A stretch of 64,000 nt of DNA from Nocardia miyunensis NBRC 108239. Lineage in GTDB: Bacteria; Actinomycetota; Actinomycetes; Mycobacteriales; Mycobacteriaceae. This document shows positions 24,174 to 32,917 of this stretch, piece after piece; position 1 is the stretch's first letter; each line of letters starts with the position of its first letter. Under the pieces are notes generated by a model. That model did not search any database and had not been told where the DNA came from. It saw only the letters and a program-made list of their open reading frames with translations. The stretch covers positions 49,070-113,069 of the forward strand of contig NZ_BDBQ01000055.1 in assembly GCF_001613065.1 (NCBI RefSeq), in the 5' to 3' direction. Both the position numbers and the translations under genes were made by a program.

Positions 24174-25115
24174 GTGACCGTTCGTGTCGGCTACTTCCCG
24201 CACAACAACTCCCTGTTCGTCCTGCGCCACCGCGGCATCCTGGAACGCGCACTGCCCGATGTGGAATGGGTGGATCTGCGCGCCCTGCCCCAGCCCGGCC
24301 GCGCCGACGTGAAATCCGCGCTGCCGTCGGTGCATTCGGACTACCTGTTCACCGAGGACGGCTACGACTTCATCGGCACCGGCTTCACCCCGCCGATCAC
24401 CGCACTCGGCAACGATCGCGACATCGTGTACGTCGGCATCTCCGGACCTCGCATCGAGAACGGGCGTTTGGTCACCAAGGCAGGCAACGGAATCGAGTCG
24501 GTAGCCGACCTGAAGGGCAAGCGGGTCGGGATCGCGCACGGATCCTGGCAGACCACCCTTCTGTTGTTCGCGCTGGAGAAGGCAGGACTGGGTTGGGCCG
24601 ATATCGAACCGGTCGACACCGATGTCCACGACGGCGGCGCGCTGCTGCTCGACGGCTCCCTCGATGCCTGGGTCGGCGCCTATCCTGGCCTGACCGCGGT
24701 CGAAGCTGCCACGACATTGCACACCCTCGTCGACACCGAGTCCGTGTTCAGCCACCCCTCCCTCTGGTTCACCCGCCGCGAGTTCGCCGAGAACAATCGC
24801 CCCGCACTGGAAGCCGTCATCACCGCGCTACAGGAATCCGACGCCTGGATCGTAGAGAATCCGCGCCATGCGGCCCAGTACTTCGTCGACGACATCGTCG
24901 CCCGCGGTGGCACCGCCGACCTCGACGCCTGGGAAGCCGCCCTGCGCGGCCGACCGTTCGGGATCGGCCCGGTGACCGAGGAATTCCTCGACGAACAGCA
25001 GCATGCCGCCGACCTCCTCGCGGTGAACAAGCTGCTCCCCAAGACGATTCGAGTTCGGGACGCGGTCGAACCCTCCATCGGAGATTTCGTCGCCAAGGCG
25101 GCGACCAGGGACTGA
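24174..25115 (+). CDS. cytosolic substrate-binding-protein-like protein (second, no signal peptide)
   Basis: This is a 313-residue protein with the type II periplasmic-binding-protein fold: VRVGYFPHNNSLFVLRHRGI, IESVADLKGKRVGIAHGSWQ, and a hinge-containing C-terminal half with LDGSLDAWVGAYPG. It has no signal peptide or lipobox. Unlike the DszB-like gene at 20108 it has neither an N-terminal Cys nor the RxGG motif. It starts at GTG 24174 after a clear GAGGAG site and ends the operon. It may be a cytosolic enzyme or ligand sensor derived from the SsuA fold rather than a transport receptor. Confidence 0.75.
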   Translation: MTVRVGYFPHNNSLFVLRHRGILERALPDVEWVDLRALPQPGRADVKSALPSVHSDYLFTEDGYDFIGTGFTPPITALGNDRDIVYVGISGPRIENGRLVTKAGNGIESVADLKGKRVGIAHGSWQTTLLLFALEKAGLGWADIEPVDTDVHDGGALLLDGSLDAWVGAYPGLTAVEAATTLHTLVDTESVFSHPSLWFTRREFAENNRPALEAVITALQESDAWIVENPRHAAQYFVDDIVARGGTADLDAWEAALRGRPFGIGPVTEEFLDEQQHAADLLAVNKLLPKTIRVRDAVEPSIGDFVAKAATRD

Positions 25116-25298
25116 CCCTCACAACTCGAGAACGAGGCTGCCGCGAACAGAAGAAGCCGCCGTAGCCATGCGCTCTTCGACATGATGGTGCGCTCGGACG
25201 CCACTGGCGAAATCCCCCCATGGATCGCAATGCGGGCAAACGGTATGGTGTGCAGACCTGGTCTGGAGAGTGGACCGCCCGGGTTCGTGGAGGCGATC

Positions 25299-26042
25299 AT
25301 GCAATCGGTACTGGGTAAGGCGCAATTGCTGCTCGAGGCATTCGATGCCGAGGCGGGGGAGCTGTCACTGACCGAACTGTCACGCCGCAGCGGGGTCGCC
25401 AAGGCTACGACGTTCCGGCTGGCGACCGCGCTGGTCGAGTGGGGTGTTCTCGAACGAGCCGGGACGAGCTACCGTCTCGGCCTGCGTCTGTTCGAGCTCG
25501 GACAGCTGGTGCCCACGCAACGGGTGCTGCGCGATGCCGCCCTGCCGTACCTGCAGGAACTGCATGCCGCGACCGGCGCGACGGTGCATTTCGCGATTCG
25601 GGACGGTTTCGACGTGCTCTATATCGACAAGATCGTCGGCCATGGCGCGATCGAGATGCCGTCCCGGGTCGCGGGACGGCTGCCGCTGTACGCGACCGCG
25701 ACGGGCAAGGCGATCCTCGCGTTGTCCGCCGCCGATGTGGTCACCGGGGTTGTCGAGAACGGGCTGCCGGCCTACACCCGGCGGACGGTCGCGTCGGCGG
25801 CGCATCTGCACCGCCAGCTCGTCACGATCCGGCGGAACATGCTCGCGGTGGAGGCAGAGGAAGTAGCCCTCGGTGTGGTCAGCGCGGCGGTGCCCGTGTT
25901 CGGGTCGCACTCGGTGCTGGTGGGGGCGGTCGGCATGTCTACCACCACCGCACGGATGCGACTCGAGCGGATGTCCGGCCCGCTGAAGACCGCCGGCGCC
26001 GGTATCACCCGGACACTGGGCTCTCTCGCGCGCTCGGCCTAG
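25299..26042 (+). CDS. IclR-family regulator (paralogue of the gene at 39982)
   Basis: This is a 247-residue IclR regulator. The winged helix is ELSLTELSRRSGVAKATTFR followed by LATALVEWGVL. The effector domain has VHFAIRDGFDVLYIDKIVGH and RLPLYATATGKAILAL. The ATG at 25299 is preferred: GTGGAGG lies 5 bases upstream and the start aligns with that of the paralogue at 39982. It ends inside the convergent MFS gene (38-base overlap). The two paralogues flank the aromatic-catabolism island, suggesting duplicated control. Confidence 0.88.
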   Translation: MQSVLGKAQLLLEAFDAEAGELSLTELSRRSGVAKATTFRLATALVEWGVLERAGTSYRLGLRLFELGQLVPTQRVLRDAALPYLQELHAATGATVHFAIRDGFDVLYIDKIVGHGAIEMPSRVAGRLPLYATATGKAILALSAADVVTGVVENGLPAYTRRTVASAAHLHRQLVTIRRNMLAVEAEEVALGVVSAAVPVFGSHSVLVGAVGMSTTTARMRLERMSGPLKTAGAGITRTLGSLARSA

Positions 26043-27273
26043 CACCCGGGACGGGCGGACGTCTGCTGCTCACCGCGCCCAGGGCGGCGAAACCGAGCCC
26101 GGCCGATGCGGTCGTCACGATCGCCACCGCGAGGCTGGTATTTCCCAGCAGCCCGACGATCGGTGCGACCACGGCCGCCGCGCCGAACTGTGCGAAGCCG
26201 ACCATCGCGGCGGCCGTGCCCGCTATCGCGCCGTGCTGGGACAACGCCAGTGCGGGCGCGTTCGGCATCACGAATCCGGTGGCGCCGAGCAGGGCCAGGA
26301 CCGGCAGCGCGAAACCGGCGAACCCGCCGGTCGCGGTTGCCGCGAGGACGATGAACGCCACACCGACCGCCGTACTCACCAGCAGCGAGACCAGGCTGAT
26401 CCGCAGCGGGGACCATCGCTTCAGTAGCGCGACGTTCAGCTGGGAGGCGCCGATCAACACCACCGCCCCCGCCGCGAAGGCGAAACCGTAGGTCTGCGAT
26501 GTGAGCCCGAACTGGCCTTGCATCACGAAGGACGACCCGGCGATGTAGGCCCACAGGACCGACCGGCCCAAGCCGCACACCAACACCAGGACGAGGAACC
26601 GCGGATCACCGATCAGGGTGCGATATCCGTTGAGCGCGTGCGAGATTCCGCGCTCGGCTCGCGCGTCGGGCGGCAGTGTCTCGGAAAGGGCGCAGGCGCC
26701 GAGCAGCATCATGCCCGCACCGAGCCCGGCCAGTACGAGGAACACCCCCTGCCACGAGACCGCGCTGAGCACCAACCCGCCGACCGACGGCGCGAGAATG
26801 GGAGCGACGCCCATCACGAGCATCAACCGGGACAGCACGATCGCGGCGGCGCGACCGACGAACAGGTCACGCACGACCGCCATCGCGATCACCCCCGTCG
26901 CGGCGGCACCGAAACCCTGGAGGGCGCGCAGGGCGCCGAGTGCCGCGACCGAAGGTGCGAAGAAGCATGCCACCGAGGCCGAGACGTGCACGGCGGTGCC
27001 GACGAGCAGTGGCCTGCGCCGCCCATAGCTGTCCGACAACGGGCCCACGACGAGCTGGCCGATCGCCAGTCCCGCCAACGTGCCCGTCAAGGTGAGCTGC
27101 ACGGCGGTGTCGGTCGTGTGGAAATGTGCCGAAATCGTCGGCAGCGCAGGCAGATACATATCCACGGTGAACGGCCCGAGTGCGGTGAGCACCCCCAGGA
27201 CGAGCACGAGCCGAATCCGGTCCGCGCCCTCGGGCGGGCGCACCGGAACCGCGTCACGAATGTTGTTGGTCAA
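26005..27273 (-). CDS. MFS transporter, Bcr/CflA drug-resistance type
   Basis: This is a 422-residue membrane protein with about 12 hydrophobic segments. The first helix has TALGPFTVDMYLPALPTIS, the hallmark of Bcr/CflA efflux proteins. The loop 2-3 motif is GPLSDSYGRRRPLL (motif A), followed by GFGAAATGVIAMAVVRDL. It may export a toxic aromatic substrate or intermediate. The C-terminus is a short basic tail. It overlaps the convergent IclR gene at one end and the downstream hydrolase by 20 bases at the other. Confidence 0.9.
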   Translation of the reverse strand: MTNNIRDAVPVRPPEGADRIRLVLVLGVLTALGPFTVDMYLPALPTISAHFHTTDTAVQLTLTGTLAGLAIGQLVVGPLSDSYGRRRPLLVGTAVHVSASVACFFAPSVAALGALRALQGFGAAATGVIAMAVVRDLFVGRAAAIVLSRLMLVMGVAPILAPSVGGLVLSAVSWQGVFLVLAGLGAGMMLLGACALSETLPPDARAERGISHALNGYRTLIGDPRFLVLVLVCGLGRSVLWAYIAGSSFVMQGQFGLTSQTYGFAFAAGAVVLIGASQLNVALLKRWSPLRISLVSLLVSTAVGVAFIVLAATATGGFAGFALPVLALLGATGFVMPNAPALALSQHGAIAGTAAAMVGFAQFGAAAVVAPIVGLLGNTSLAVAIVTTASAGLGFAALGAVSSRRPPVPGARPSARESPVSG

Positions 27274-28105
27274 GGAAGCCGGTCACCACGGAGTAGTAGT
27301 CGTACGGCCGTTCCTCCTGAAGGTGATGCGACGCCTTGTCCATCACGTACAGGTGTCCGTGCTCGATCATTCTGGCCAGCATCAACGGGTAGTCCGGCGT
27401 GAGGAAGGCGTCGTACATTCCCCAGGCGAACAACACCGGCGCGGTGATCATCCCGAGTTCGGCGGTGAGATCCTGCCAGTCACCCCGTGGGTTGTCCGAC
27501 GCCGCCGCGAGAGCCATCTCCTCCGGGTCGAGACTCTGTTCGTAGCGCATGTCGAGGGTCTCGGACGGGAGCTTGTCGCCGTCGAACCACTCGAGGCGGG
27601 TGATCAGCTGACGCATCTTCTCCCGGGTGGGACCTTCTCCGCCGTAGTAGACGTCCCGGGCCGTCCGCCCGCGGTGACCGTTCTCCGGTAGCGGAGCGAG
27701 CGGGCCGTGGAACACCGGCATGCTGCCCGTGATCACCAGCGCGCGCACCCGGTCGGGGTATTTGGCCGCGAGGTTGAGCGCGATCGTTCCGCCCCACGAG
27801 TTGCAGACGAAGTCGGCGCGGTCGATGGCCAACTCGTCGAGCAGCGCGACGATCTTCGCCGCGTGGAAATCCCACATCGGGCCGGTGATCGTGCACTTCT
27901 CCGACCGGCCGTACTGCAGGATGTCGACCAGTATCGCCCGGCGGTCACGCGCGAAAAGCGGTGCGACAGGACCGAAGTCGGACCAGGCGGTGCAGCCCGG
28001 TCCGCCGCCGTGCAGGAAGATCGTGGGGTTCCCGGCACCGAGGTCGTGGTAGTGGAACTTCACGCCCGCCGCGTCGGCGTACAAGCTGTTCGGTAGTTGA
28101 GCCAT
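27254..28105 (-). CDS. alpha/beta hydrolase, meta-cleavage product hydrolase type (MhpC/BphD-like), first copy
   Basis: This is a 283-residue alpha/beta hydrolase. The oxyanion motif HGGGPGCTAWSDFGPVA, nucleophile elbow CNSWGGTIALN, acid in GMYDAFLTPDYP and His in SHHLQEERPYDY match C-C bond hydrolases acting on dienoic ring-cleavage products. Two candidate starts exist, 28123 and 28105; 28105 aligns best with the family, and neither has a strong ribosome site. It is divergent from the hotdog hydratase genes and fits downstream of the LigB ring-cleavage enzyme in this island. Confidence 0.88.
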   Translation of the reverse strand: MAQLPNSLYADAAGVKFHYHDLGAGNPTIFLHGGGPGCTAWSDFGPVAPLFARDRRAILVDILQYGRSEKCTITGPMWDFHAAKIVALLDELAIDRADFVCNSWGGTIALNLAAKYPDRVRALVITGSMPVFHGPLAPLPENGHRGRTARDVYYGGEGPTREKMRQLITRLEWFDGDKLPSETLDMRYEQSLDPEEMALAAASDNPRGDWQDLTAELGMITAPVLFAWGMYDAFLTPDYPLMLARMIEHGHLYVMDKASHHLQEERPYDYYSVVTGFLDQQHS

Positions 28106-28208
28106 GCGCACACTTGACGGCATTTCGCGAGTGGTGTGAAGGATCGGGGTCCGCTGGGCGGTCCCGGTCTGTGGCCGTGCCCCGGTGCGCGCGGTTAGCT
28201 TGCGGCGC

Positions 28209-28694
28209 ATGCGATCAGATCTGCGAACGGCCCAGGATCGGGCTCACGCCCTCCTCGGCACCGTCGAGCACCGTGATCTCGGCCCGTTGCGGGTTACCGA
28301 GGCGGTGGCCTTCGCGCGCGCGTGCGGCGAACGCGACCCCCGGCTGCTGGACCCCGGATCGACAGGCTTCCAGGTGCATCCCCTGTACCTGCCCAGCCTG
28401 TTGCGCGGGCCCGACGGCGGCGTCGACGGGGACTACCGCGAAGACGGCATGTTCCGCGACGAGGTCCCCGGCACCGATGGACTGGATGTGCGTCTGATGG
28501 CGGGTGGGCAGAGCATCGCCTTCCACCGGCAGACGCCGCTCGGGGATCCGATCGCGGTGCGGCGCACGCTCGATGACGTGGCGTGCAAAGGCCGGCCGGG
28601 CTCGGAGTTTCTCCTGATGACGGTGTCGAAGGTCTTTCGAGCCGCGCGGGCCGGAGCACTGGCCACCGTCACCGAAAGGTTCATCGTCCGATGA
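28209..28694 (+). CDS. MaoC-like/FAS1-type dehydratase, N-terminal hotdog subunit
   Basis: This is a 161-residue single hotdog domain of the FAS1-like dehydratase type, recognisable from VTEAVAFARACGERDPRLLD, FQVHPLYLPSLLRG and VSKVFRAARAGALATVTERF. In mesaconyl-CoA hydratase-like enzymes the N- and C-terminal hotdogs are fused or encoded side by side. Here the C-terminal partner follows with an ATGA overlap, so the two likely form one heteromeric CoA-ester hydratase. The start at ATG 28209 gives the usual N-terminus; an upstream GTG at 28185 is also open. Confidence 0.78.
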   Translation: MRSDLRTAQDRAHALLGTVEHRDLGPLRVTEAVAFARACGERDPRLLDPGSTGFQVHPLYLPSLLRGPDGGVDGDYREDGMFRDEVPGTDGLDVRLMAGGQSIAFHRQTPLGDPIAVRRTLDDVACKGRPGSEFLLMTVSKVFRAARAGALATVTERFIVR

Positions 28695-29113
28695 CGGCCC
28701 CGCACAGTGCGCATGCCGTCACAGGCCAGGGCATCGACCCTGTCGTGCTGCGGACCGACCCGGTGCGCCTGCTGCGCTTCGGCGCTGTCACGCACAACGC
28801 GCACCGCATCCACTACGACCCGGTCCACGCCGCGAGCGAGGGCCTGGACGCGCCCGTGGTGATGGCCCAGCTACACGGTGCGTTGTTGTTCCGCGCGGCG
28901 GCCGAGTTCGCCGGCGGGCCCAGTGGCGTGGTCTCCGTGGGATGGCGCAACCGCGCGCCCGCGTACGTGGGGTGTGAACTCGTCGTGACCGGCGTCGTCC
29001 GCGAGGTCGCCGACGGGCTCGTCACGCTCGAATTGCGGGAGCACACCGGGGACGGCGTGCTGTGCGCCGAAGGTGAGGCCGTGGTGGTCGCAAACGCGGA
29101 CCGGGTCTGCTGA
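28691..29113 (+). CDS. MaoC-like hydratase, C-terminal hotdog subunit
   Basis: This is a 140-residue hotdog protein. The hydratase-2 motif is seen in TDPVRLLRFGAVTHNAHRIH and following YDPVHA, with the catalytic Asp/His region present. The core strand is LHGALLFRAAAEF, as in mesaconyl-C4-CoA hydratases. The ATG at 28691 overlaps the stop of the preceding N-terminal subunit. It presumably hydrates an enoyl-CoA intermediate after ring cleavage. The substrate is not apparent. Confidence 0.82.
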   Translation: MTAPHSAHAVTGQGIDPVVLRTDPVRLLRFGAVTHNAHRIHYDPVHAASEGLDAPVVMAQLHGALLFRAAAEFAGGPSGVVSVGWRNRAPAYVGCELVVTGVVREVADGLVTLELREHTGDGVLCAEGEAVVVANADRVC

Positions 29114-29193
29114 GTAAACCGAATCCGTTGGCGTCCGGCCAGGACTCGCCCAGTATTCGCACTATCACTCATCTCGTCTCGGGAGGACTTCAC

Positions 29194-30483
29194 ATGACTG
29201 GTGTCGAGGCGCCGAAAGCCGCGCAGGAGGTGCCTGAGCGTCCGCGTGCGGCCGGAAGGCAGGACTGGACGGCTTGGCCCAAGTACGATGCGGCCGGCAG
29301 CGGGTACCGCGGCTACTGGTATCCCGTCACCTGGTCCAACCACATCACCGGGACCCCGCAGAGCTACACGATCTGCGGGGAGAAGCTCGCACTCATCCGG
29401 GACGCGGGGAAGGTGTACGCGCTGCACGACCGCTGCCCCCACCGTGGGGTGCCGCTGTCGGAAGGCGACCAGCAGTTCCCCGGCACGGTCAGCTGCCCCT
29501 ACCACGGCTGGACCTATCGCCTGACCGACGGCAAGCTCGTCGCGGTCATCACCGACGGCCCGGATTCGAAGATCTGCGGCAAGGTCGAGGTGCAGACGTA
29601 CGCGGCGCAGGAGCGACTGGGGTTGGTCTGGGTCTACATCCCGATCACCCGCGAGCCCGCCCCGCCGCTGGACGAGCAGTTGCCGCGCGAACTCGTCGAG
29701 AACGAGGGCATCGTCGGCGGTCGTATTCAGCCGCGTGCGGGTAACTGGCGTTTCGCCTGTGAGAACGGCTTCGACGAGGGGCACGCGAAATATCTGCACC
29801 GCACCTCGCTGTGGCGGCTGTTCAAGCCGATGCCGACCTGGAACATCACCCGCATCGTGCGCGAGGGCCGATGGCTCTACCGCGTCCAGGACGAGGTGTA
29901 TTGGGAGGCGGAATTCCCCGGCGTGGGGAAGTGGACCAACAAGCGGTGGTGGAAGAAACGGCCGGACGAGACGAAAGTCTCACAGATCGGCAACGTCGGC
30001 GCCGGACTGGAGGTGAATCCGGTCATCGCGGCGCAGAACTTCCCGGGCTTCGCGTCCCTGTCCATGCCCGGCGTGCTGCGCATCGCCTACCCCGACTTCA
30101 TCCACTACGAGTTCTACGTGCCGGTCGACGACGACAATCACCGATATGTCGGTCTGATGGTGAATTTCGTGACCGGGGTGCACAAGCTCGGCTTCTACGC
30201 GAAGTACCTCGGGGCGATCCGCTGGCTGTTCCACGGTCAGTTCTCCGGGCAGGACGCGTGGATGGTCGAGGTCACCGACGCGCCGCCGGAAAAACTGTAC
30301 CGGCCCGACGTCTCGCTGACCGCATGGCGCAATCTCGCCGAAGAGGAGTACGCCGAAAAGCTCACGGCCGCTGTCGAATTCGTCAAGCAGCCGGTGGCGC
30401 AGGCGCGTGCGCGCCGGGCGTCGGCGAAACAGAACGGCACCGGCGAGGCGGCCTCCGCACGCTCCGTTCCGTCCAGTGAATAG
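29194..30483 (+). CDS. Rieske non-heme iron ring-hydroxylating oxygenase, alpha subunit
   Basis: This is a 429-residue Rieske oxygenase. The [2Fe-2S] ligands are C-x-H in DRCPHRGVPLSEGD and C-x-x-H in SCPYHGWTYRL. The mononuclear iron site is in ENGFDEGHAKYLHR (two His plus a later Asp). Only an alpha subunit is seen, as in CarAa-type or single-component oxygenases. GGGAGG at 29181-29186 precedes ATG 29194. A ferredoxin and FAD reductase at 37678-39012 may serve it. It probably starts attack on an aromatic or heterocyclic ring. Residues 400-429 are a low-complexity tail. Confidence 0.92.
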   Translation: MTGVEAPKAAQEVPERPRAAGRQDWTAWPKYDAAGSGYRGYWYPVTWSNHITGTPQSYTICGEKLALIRDAGKVYALHDRCPHRGVPLSEGDQQFPGTVSCPYHGWTYRLTDGKLVAVITDGPDSKICGKVEVQTYAAQERLGLVWVYIPITREPAPPLDEQLPRELVENEGIVGGRIQPRAGNWRFACENGFDEGHAKYLHRTSLWRLFKPMPTWNITRIVREGRWLYRVQDEVYWEAEFPGVGKWTNKRWWKKRPDETKVSQIGNVGAGLEVNPVIAAQNFPGFASLSMPGVLRIAYPDFIHYEFYVPVDDDNHRYVGLMVNFVTGVHKLGFYAKYLGAIRWLFHGQFSGQDAWMVEVTDAPPEKLYRPDVSLTAWRNLAEEEYAEKLTAAVEFVKQPVAQARARRASAKQNGTGEAASARSVPSSE

Positions 30484-30492
30484 GGGAAGTAC

Positions 30493-30609
30493 ATGCTCAA
30501 GACACTGATCGCCTTCGTCGCGGGCGGCGCTGCCGTCGTGGGCGCGCCCGCCGCGTGGCGGATTCTCGCGCGGCACAGCAATACCCAGGTACACCAGGTT
30601 CGTCGATGA
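30493..30609 (+). CDS. 38-residue single-helix membrane peptide
   Basis: This short gene lies between the oxygenase stop (30483) and the M20-like gene. It begins MLKTLIAFVAGGAAVVGAPA and ends with basic Arg/His/Gln residues. It has one hydrophobic stretch of about 18 residues. A GGGGAAG site lies 5 bases upstream. Its TGA overlaps the ATG of the next gene (ATGA), like other junctions in this operon, which argues that it is translated. It might anchor or stabilise the oxygenase complex, but function is unknown. Confidence 0.5.
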   Translation: MLKTLIAFVAGGAAVVGAPAAWRILARHSNTQVHQVRR

Positions 30610-31949
30610 CCGTCGTGGAAGCGGATGCGCTGGCCGGGCTGGACCCCCGGCGACGCCGCTGGGCCGAGGCGGCTTGCGCACGGGTGGACCGGAACCGGTT
30701 GCGCGAGTTGCTGACCGGCCTCGTCGACATCGCGAGTCCCACCGGTGACGAGGCGCCGCTGGCCCGGCACATCACCACCACCCTGGCCGCGGCGGACATC
30801 GAATCGCAGACGATGTATCTCGATGACCGCCAAGCCAATTCGTGGGGCCGGGTGCGCGGCGACGGCACCGGACCGGACCTGCTGCTGTACGCGCCGATCG
30901 ACACCGTGACCACGGGCGACCCCGACGAGGATCTGCCGTGGGTCGGTGAATCGCTGCGCGCGGACATGCTCGCGCGAGCCACGGCGGTCGAGGACTACGT
31001 CATCGGGCTGGGCGCCTCCAATCCGAAGGGGCACGCCGCCTGCGTGCTGGCCGCGGGAGAGGCGATCCGGGCGGCCGGCGTGCCGCTCACCGGAGACCTG
31101 CTGCTGGGTTTCGGGGCCGGTGGGATGCCGACCAACGCCCGTCCCGGCGTAGGCAATCCGCGGCGGAACACCGGTCAGGGCGTCGGCTGCTCCTTCCTGC
31201 TCGAACAGGGGGTGTGGGCGGATTACGCCCTCATCGCCAAGCCGGGGTGGACCGTCTCGTGGGAAGAGGTCGGCCTGGCCTGGTTCGAGATCACGGTGCA
31301 CGGCAGCCACACGTACGTGGGCTCGCGGCACCGGTTGCCGTACCGGAATCCGGTGGCCCTGGCCGGGGCGGTGGCCACCCGGCTCGAGGAATGGTTTCCG
31401 CGGTACTCGCGAGCGCACGACGACGGGCTCGTCCAGCCGCAGGGCATGGTGGCGAACATCCGCGGCGGCTGGGAGCGCACCGCGTCGTTCACACCGGCCT
31501 GCGTGCGCATGATGGTGGATCTGCGCCTGAGCCCGCGCACCACGCCCACCGCGGCCAAACGCGAATTGGTCGCGGCCGTGCGGCGCATCGCCGCCGAACT
31601 GGACATCCGCGTCGACGTGGAGCAGATACTGGCGATTCCGGGTGAGCGTTCGGATCCACGGATGTGGCTGTGCCGCAAGGCTGTCGAGGCGTGGGAGGCG
31701 GCCGAAGGCGTTCCGCACCGGGAGTTCCGGGACGCGAGCGGCGCGACCGACGCGAACATCCTGCGCGGCCGAGGGATTCCCACCGTGCGGGTCGGCATGC
31801 CGAAGGTCGTCGACGCGCCGTTCGAGGTCGATTTCGCGATGGGCATGAACACGGTGGACCTGCGGGACGCGGAGAAGCTCACCAAGTATCTGGTCCGTGT
31901 CGCACTCGACACGGTCACCCGCAGCCTCGAGGAAGTAGGGATGGCCTGA
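30606..31949 (+). CDS. M20-family peptidase-fold protein lacking the metal-binding residues
   Basis: This is a 447-residue protein with the overall M20/M25/M40 pattern and an intact lid-domain segment (GLAWFEITVHGSHTYVG). The metal sites are changed: the HxD motif reads PID (LLLYAPIDTV), the bridging Asp position is Asn (GASNPKGH), and the catalytic Glu-Glu is replaced in FGAGGMPT. A ligand Glu becomes Lys (ALIAKPGWT), and the final His seems replaced near MGMNTVDL. A classical zinc hydrolase is therefore unlikely. It is co-translated with the 38-residue peptide and with the LigB dioxygenase (TGATG), so a pathway role is likely. Confidence 0.78.
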   Translation: MTVVEADALAGLDPRRRRWAEAACARVDRNRLRELLTGLVDIASPTGDEAPLARHITTTLAAADIESQTMYLDDRQANSWGRVRGDGTGPDLLLYAPIDTVTTGDPDEDLPWVGESLRADMLARATAVEDYVIGLGASNPKGHAACVLAAGEAIRAAGVPLTGDLLLGFGAGGMPTNARPGVGNPRRNTGQGVGCSFLLEQGVWADYALIAKPGWTVSWEEVGLAWFEITVHGSHTYVGSRHRLPYRNPVALAGAVATRLEEWFPRYSRAHDDGLVQPQGMVANIRGGWERTASFTPACVRMMVDLRLSPRTTPTAAKRELVAAVRRIAAELDIRVDVEQILAIPGERSDPRMWLCRKAVEAWEAAEGVPHREFRDASGATDANILRGRGIPTVRVGMPKVVDAPFEVDFAMGMNTVDLRDAEKLTKYLVRVALDTVTRSLEEVGMA

Positions 31950-32917
31950 TGGCGACGATCGTGCTGGGGGTCGGAGCCTCGCACAGCACTCTGATGAACA
32001 CCCACTGGGAGCAGACCACGCACAAGGCGGAAGCCGAGCGTTTCCGCAACGCCCTGTACGTCGCGCGGGAACGGATCGCGGCCGCAGCGCCGGACGTCGC
32101 GCTGATCATCGGCTCCAACCACTTCCGCGGATTCTGGCTGGATCTCATTCCGGCCTTCACTCTCGGTGTGGGGGAATGTATTTCGAGCGGCGAATCCGGA
32201 ACTCCGAAGGGGCCGCAGCCGGTCGATGTCGAGTTCGCCCGCTACCTGGCGAACACCGTGATCGAAAGCGGCCGTTTCGATCTGGCGTACTCGGCGCGGC
32301 TGCAGATCGATCACGGGCAGTCCCATGCGATCCAGTACCTGCTCGACGGACTCGATGTGCCGATCGTGCCGCTGGTGGTCAACGTTTTCGCGCCACCCCT
32401 GCCCACCTTCGCGCGGTCCGCGGAACTCGCCACCGCGATTCGCGCGGCGGTCGCGAGTTTCCCGGCGGACAAGCGGGTCGTCGTCATCGCGTCCGGCGGG
32501 CTCTCGCACCGGCTGCCCTGGCCGGACTGGCGCGACCCGCACGGCGAGGACGAGGATTTCATGGTCCGGGCGTGGCTGGACGGCCGGGAGAACTGGTCGG
32601 ACTACGACGTGCGCCGCCGCGAGATCATCCGGGCCGCGCAGGCCGCCATCACGCCCGAGTTCGATGATCACCTGCTCGACCTCTTCGCGGCGGGCAAGGC
32701 CGCCGAACTCGCCGAGTACACCACGAACTATGTCCAGGAGGCGGCCGGGAACGGCGCGCAGGAGCTGCGCACCTGGCTCATGATGGCCGCCATCCTGGAC
32801 TACATCCCGGCGGAACGCCTTGCCTACGAGGCCATTCCGGAATGGCTCACCGGAATGGGCGTCGCCGTACTCGACCCCTCTCCTCGCAACTCGTCATCAC
32901 GAAGGACACGATCATGA
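31949..32917 (+). CDS. class III (LigB-type) extradiol ring-cleavage dioxygenase
   Basis: This is a 322-residue LigB-family dioxygenase. Likely iron ligands are the His in LGVGASHSTLMN, the His in IGSNHFRGFW, and a Glu further on. The conserved acid/base His is in LQIDHGQSHAIQYLL. VIASGGLSHRLPW is a typical LigB C-terminal motif. It resembles MhpB-type enzymes that open catechol-like rings next to the hydroxyls. Its ATG overlaps the M20-like stop and its stop overlaps the hydrolase ATG. It likely cleaves the product of the Rieske oxygenase pathway. Confidence 0.9.
   Translation: MATIVLGVGASHSTLMNTHWEQTTHKAEAERFRNALYVARERIAAAAPDVALIIGSNHFRGFWLDLIPAFTLGVGECISSGESGTPKGPQPVDVEFARYLANTVIESGRFDLAYSARLQIDHGQSHAIQYLLDGLDVPIVPLVVNVFAPPLPTFARSAELATAIRAAVASFPADKRVVVIASGGLSHRLPWPDWRDPHGEDEDFMVRAWLDGRENWSDYDVRRREIIRAAQAAITPEFDDHLLDLFAAGKAAELAEYTTNYVQEAAGNGAQELRTWLMMAAILDYIPAERLAYEAIPEWLTGMGVAVLDPSPRNSSSRRTRS

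Noticed and set aside
25182..25298. An upstream start for the second IclR gene
   Set aside because: The ATG at 25299 has GTGGAGG 5 bases upstream and aligns with the paralogue; the extension is not conserved.
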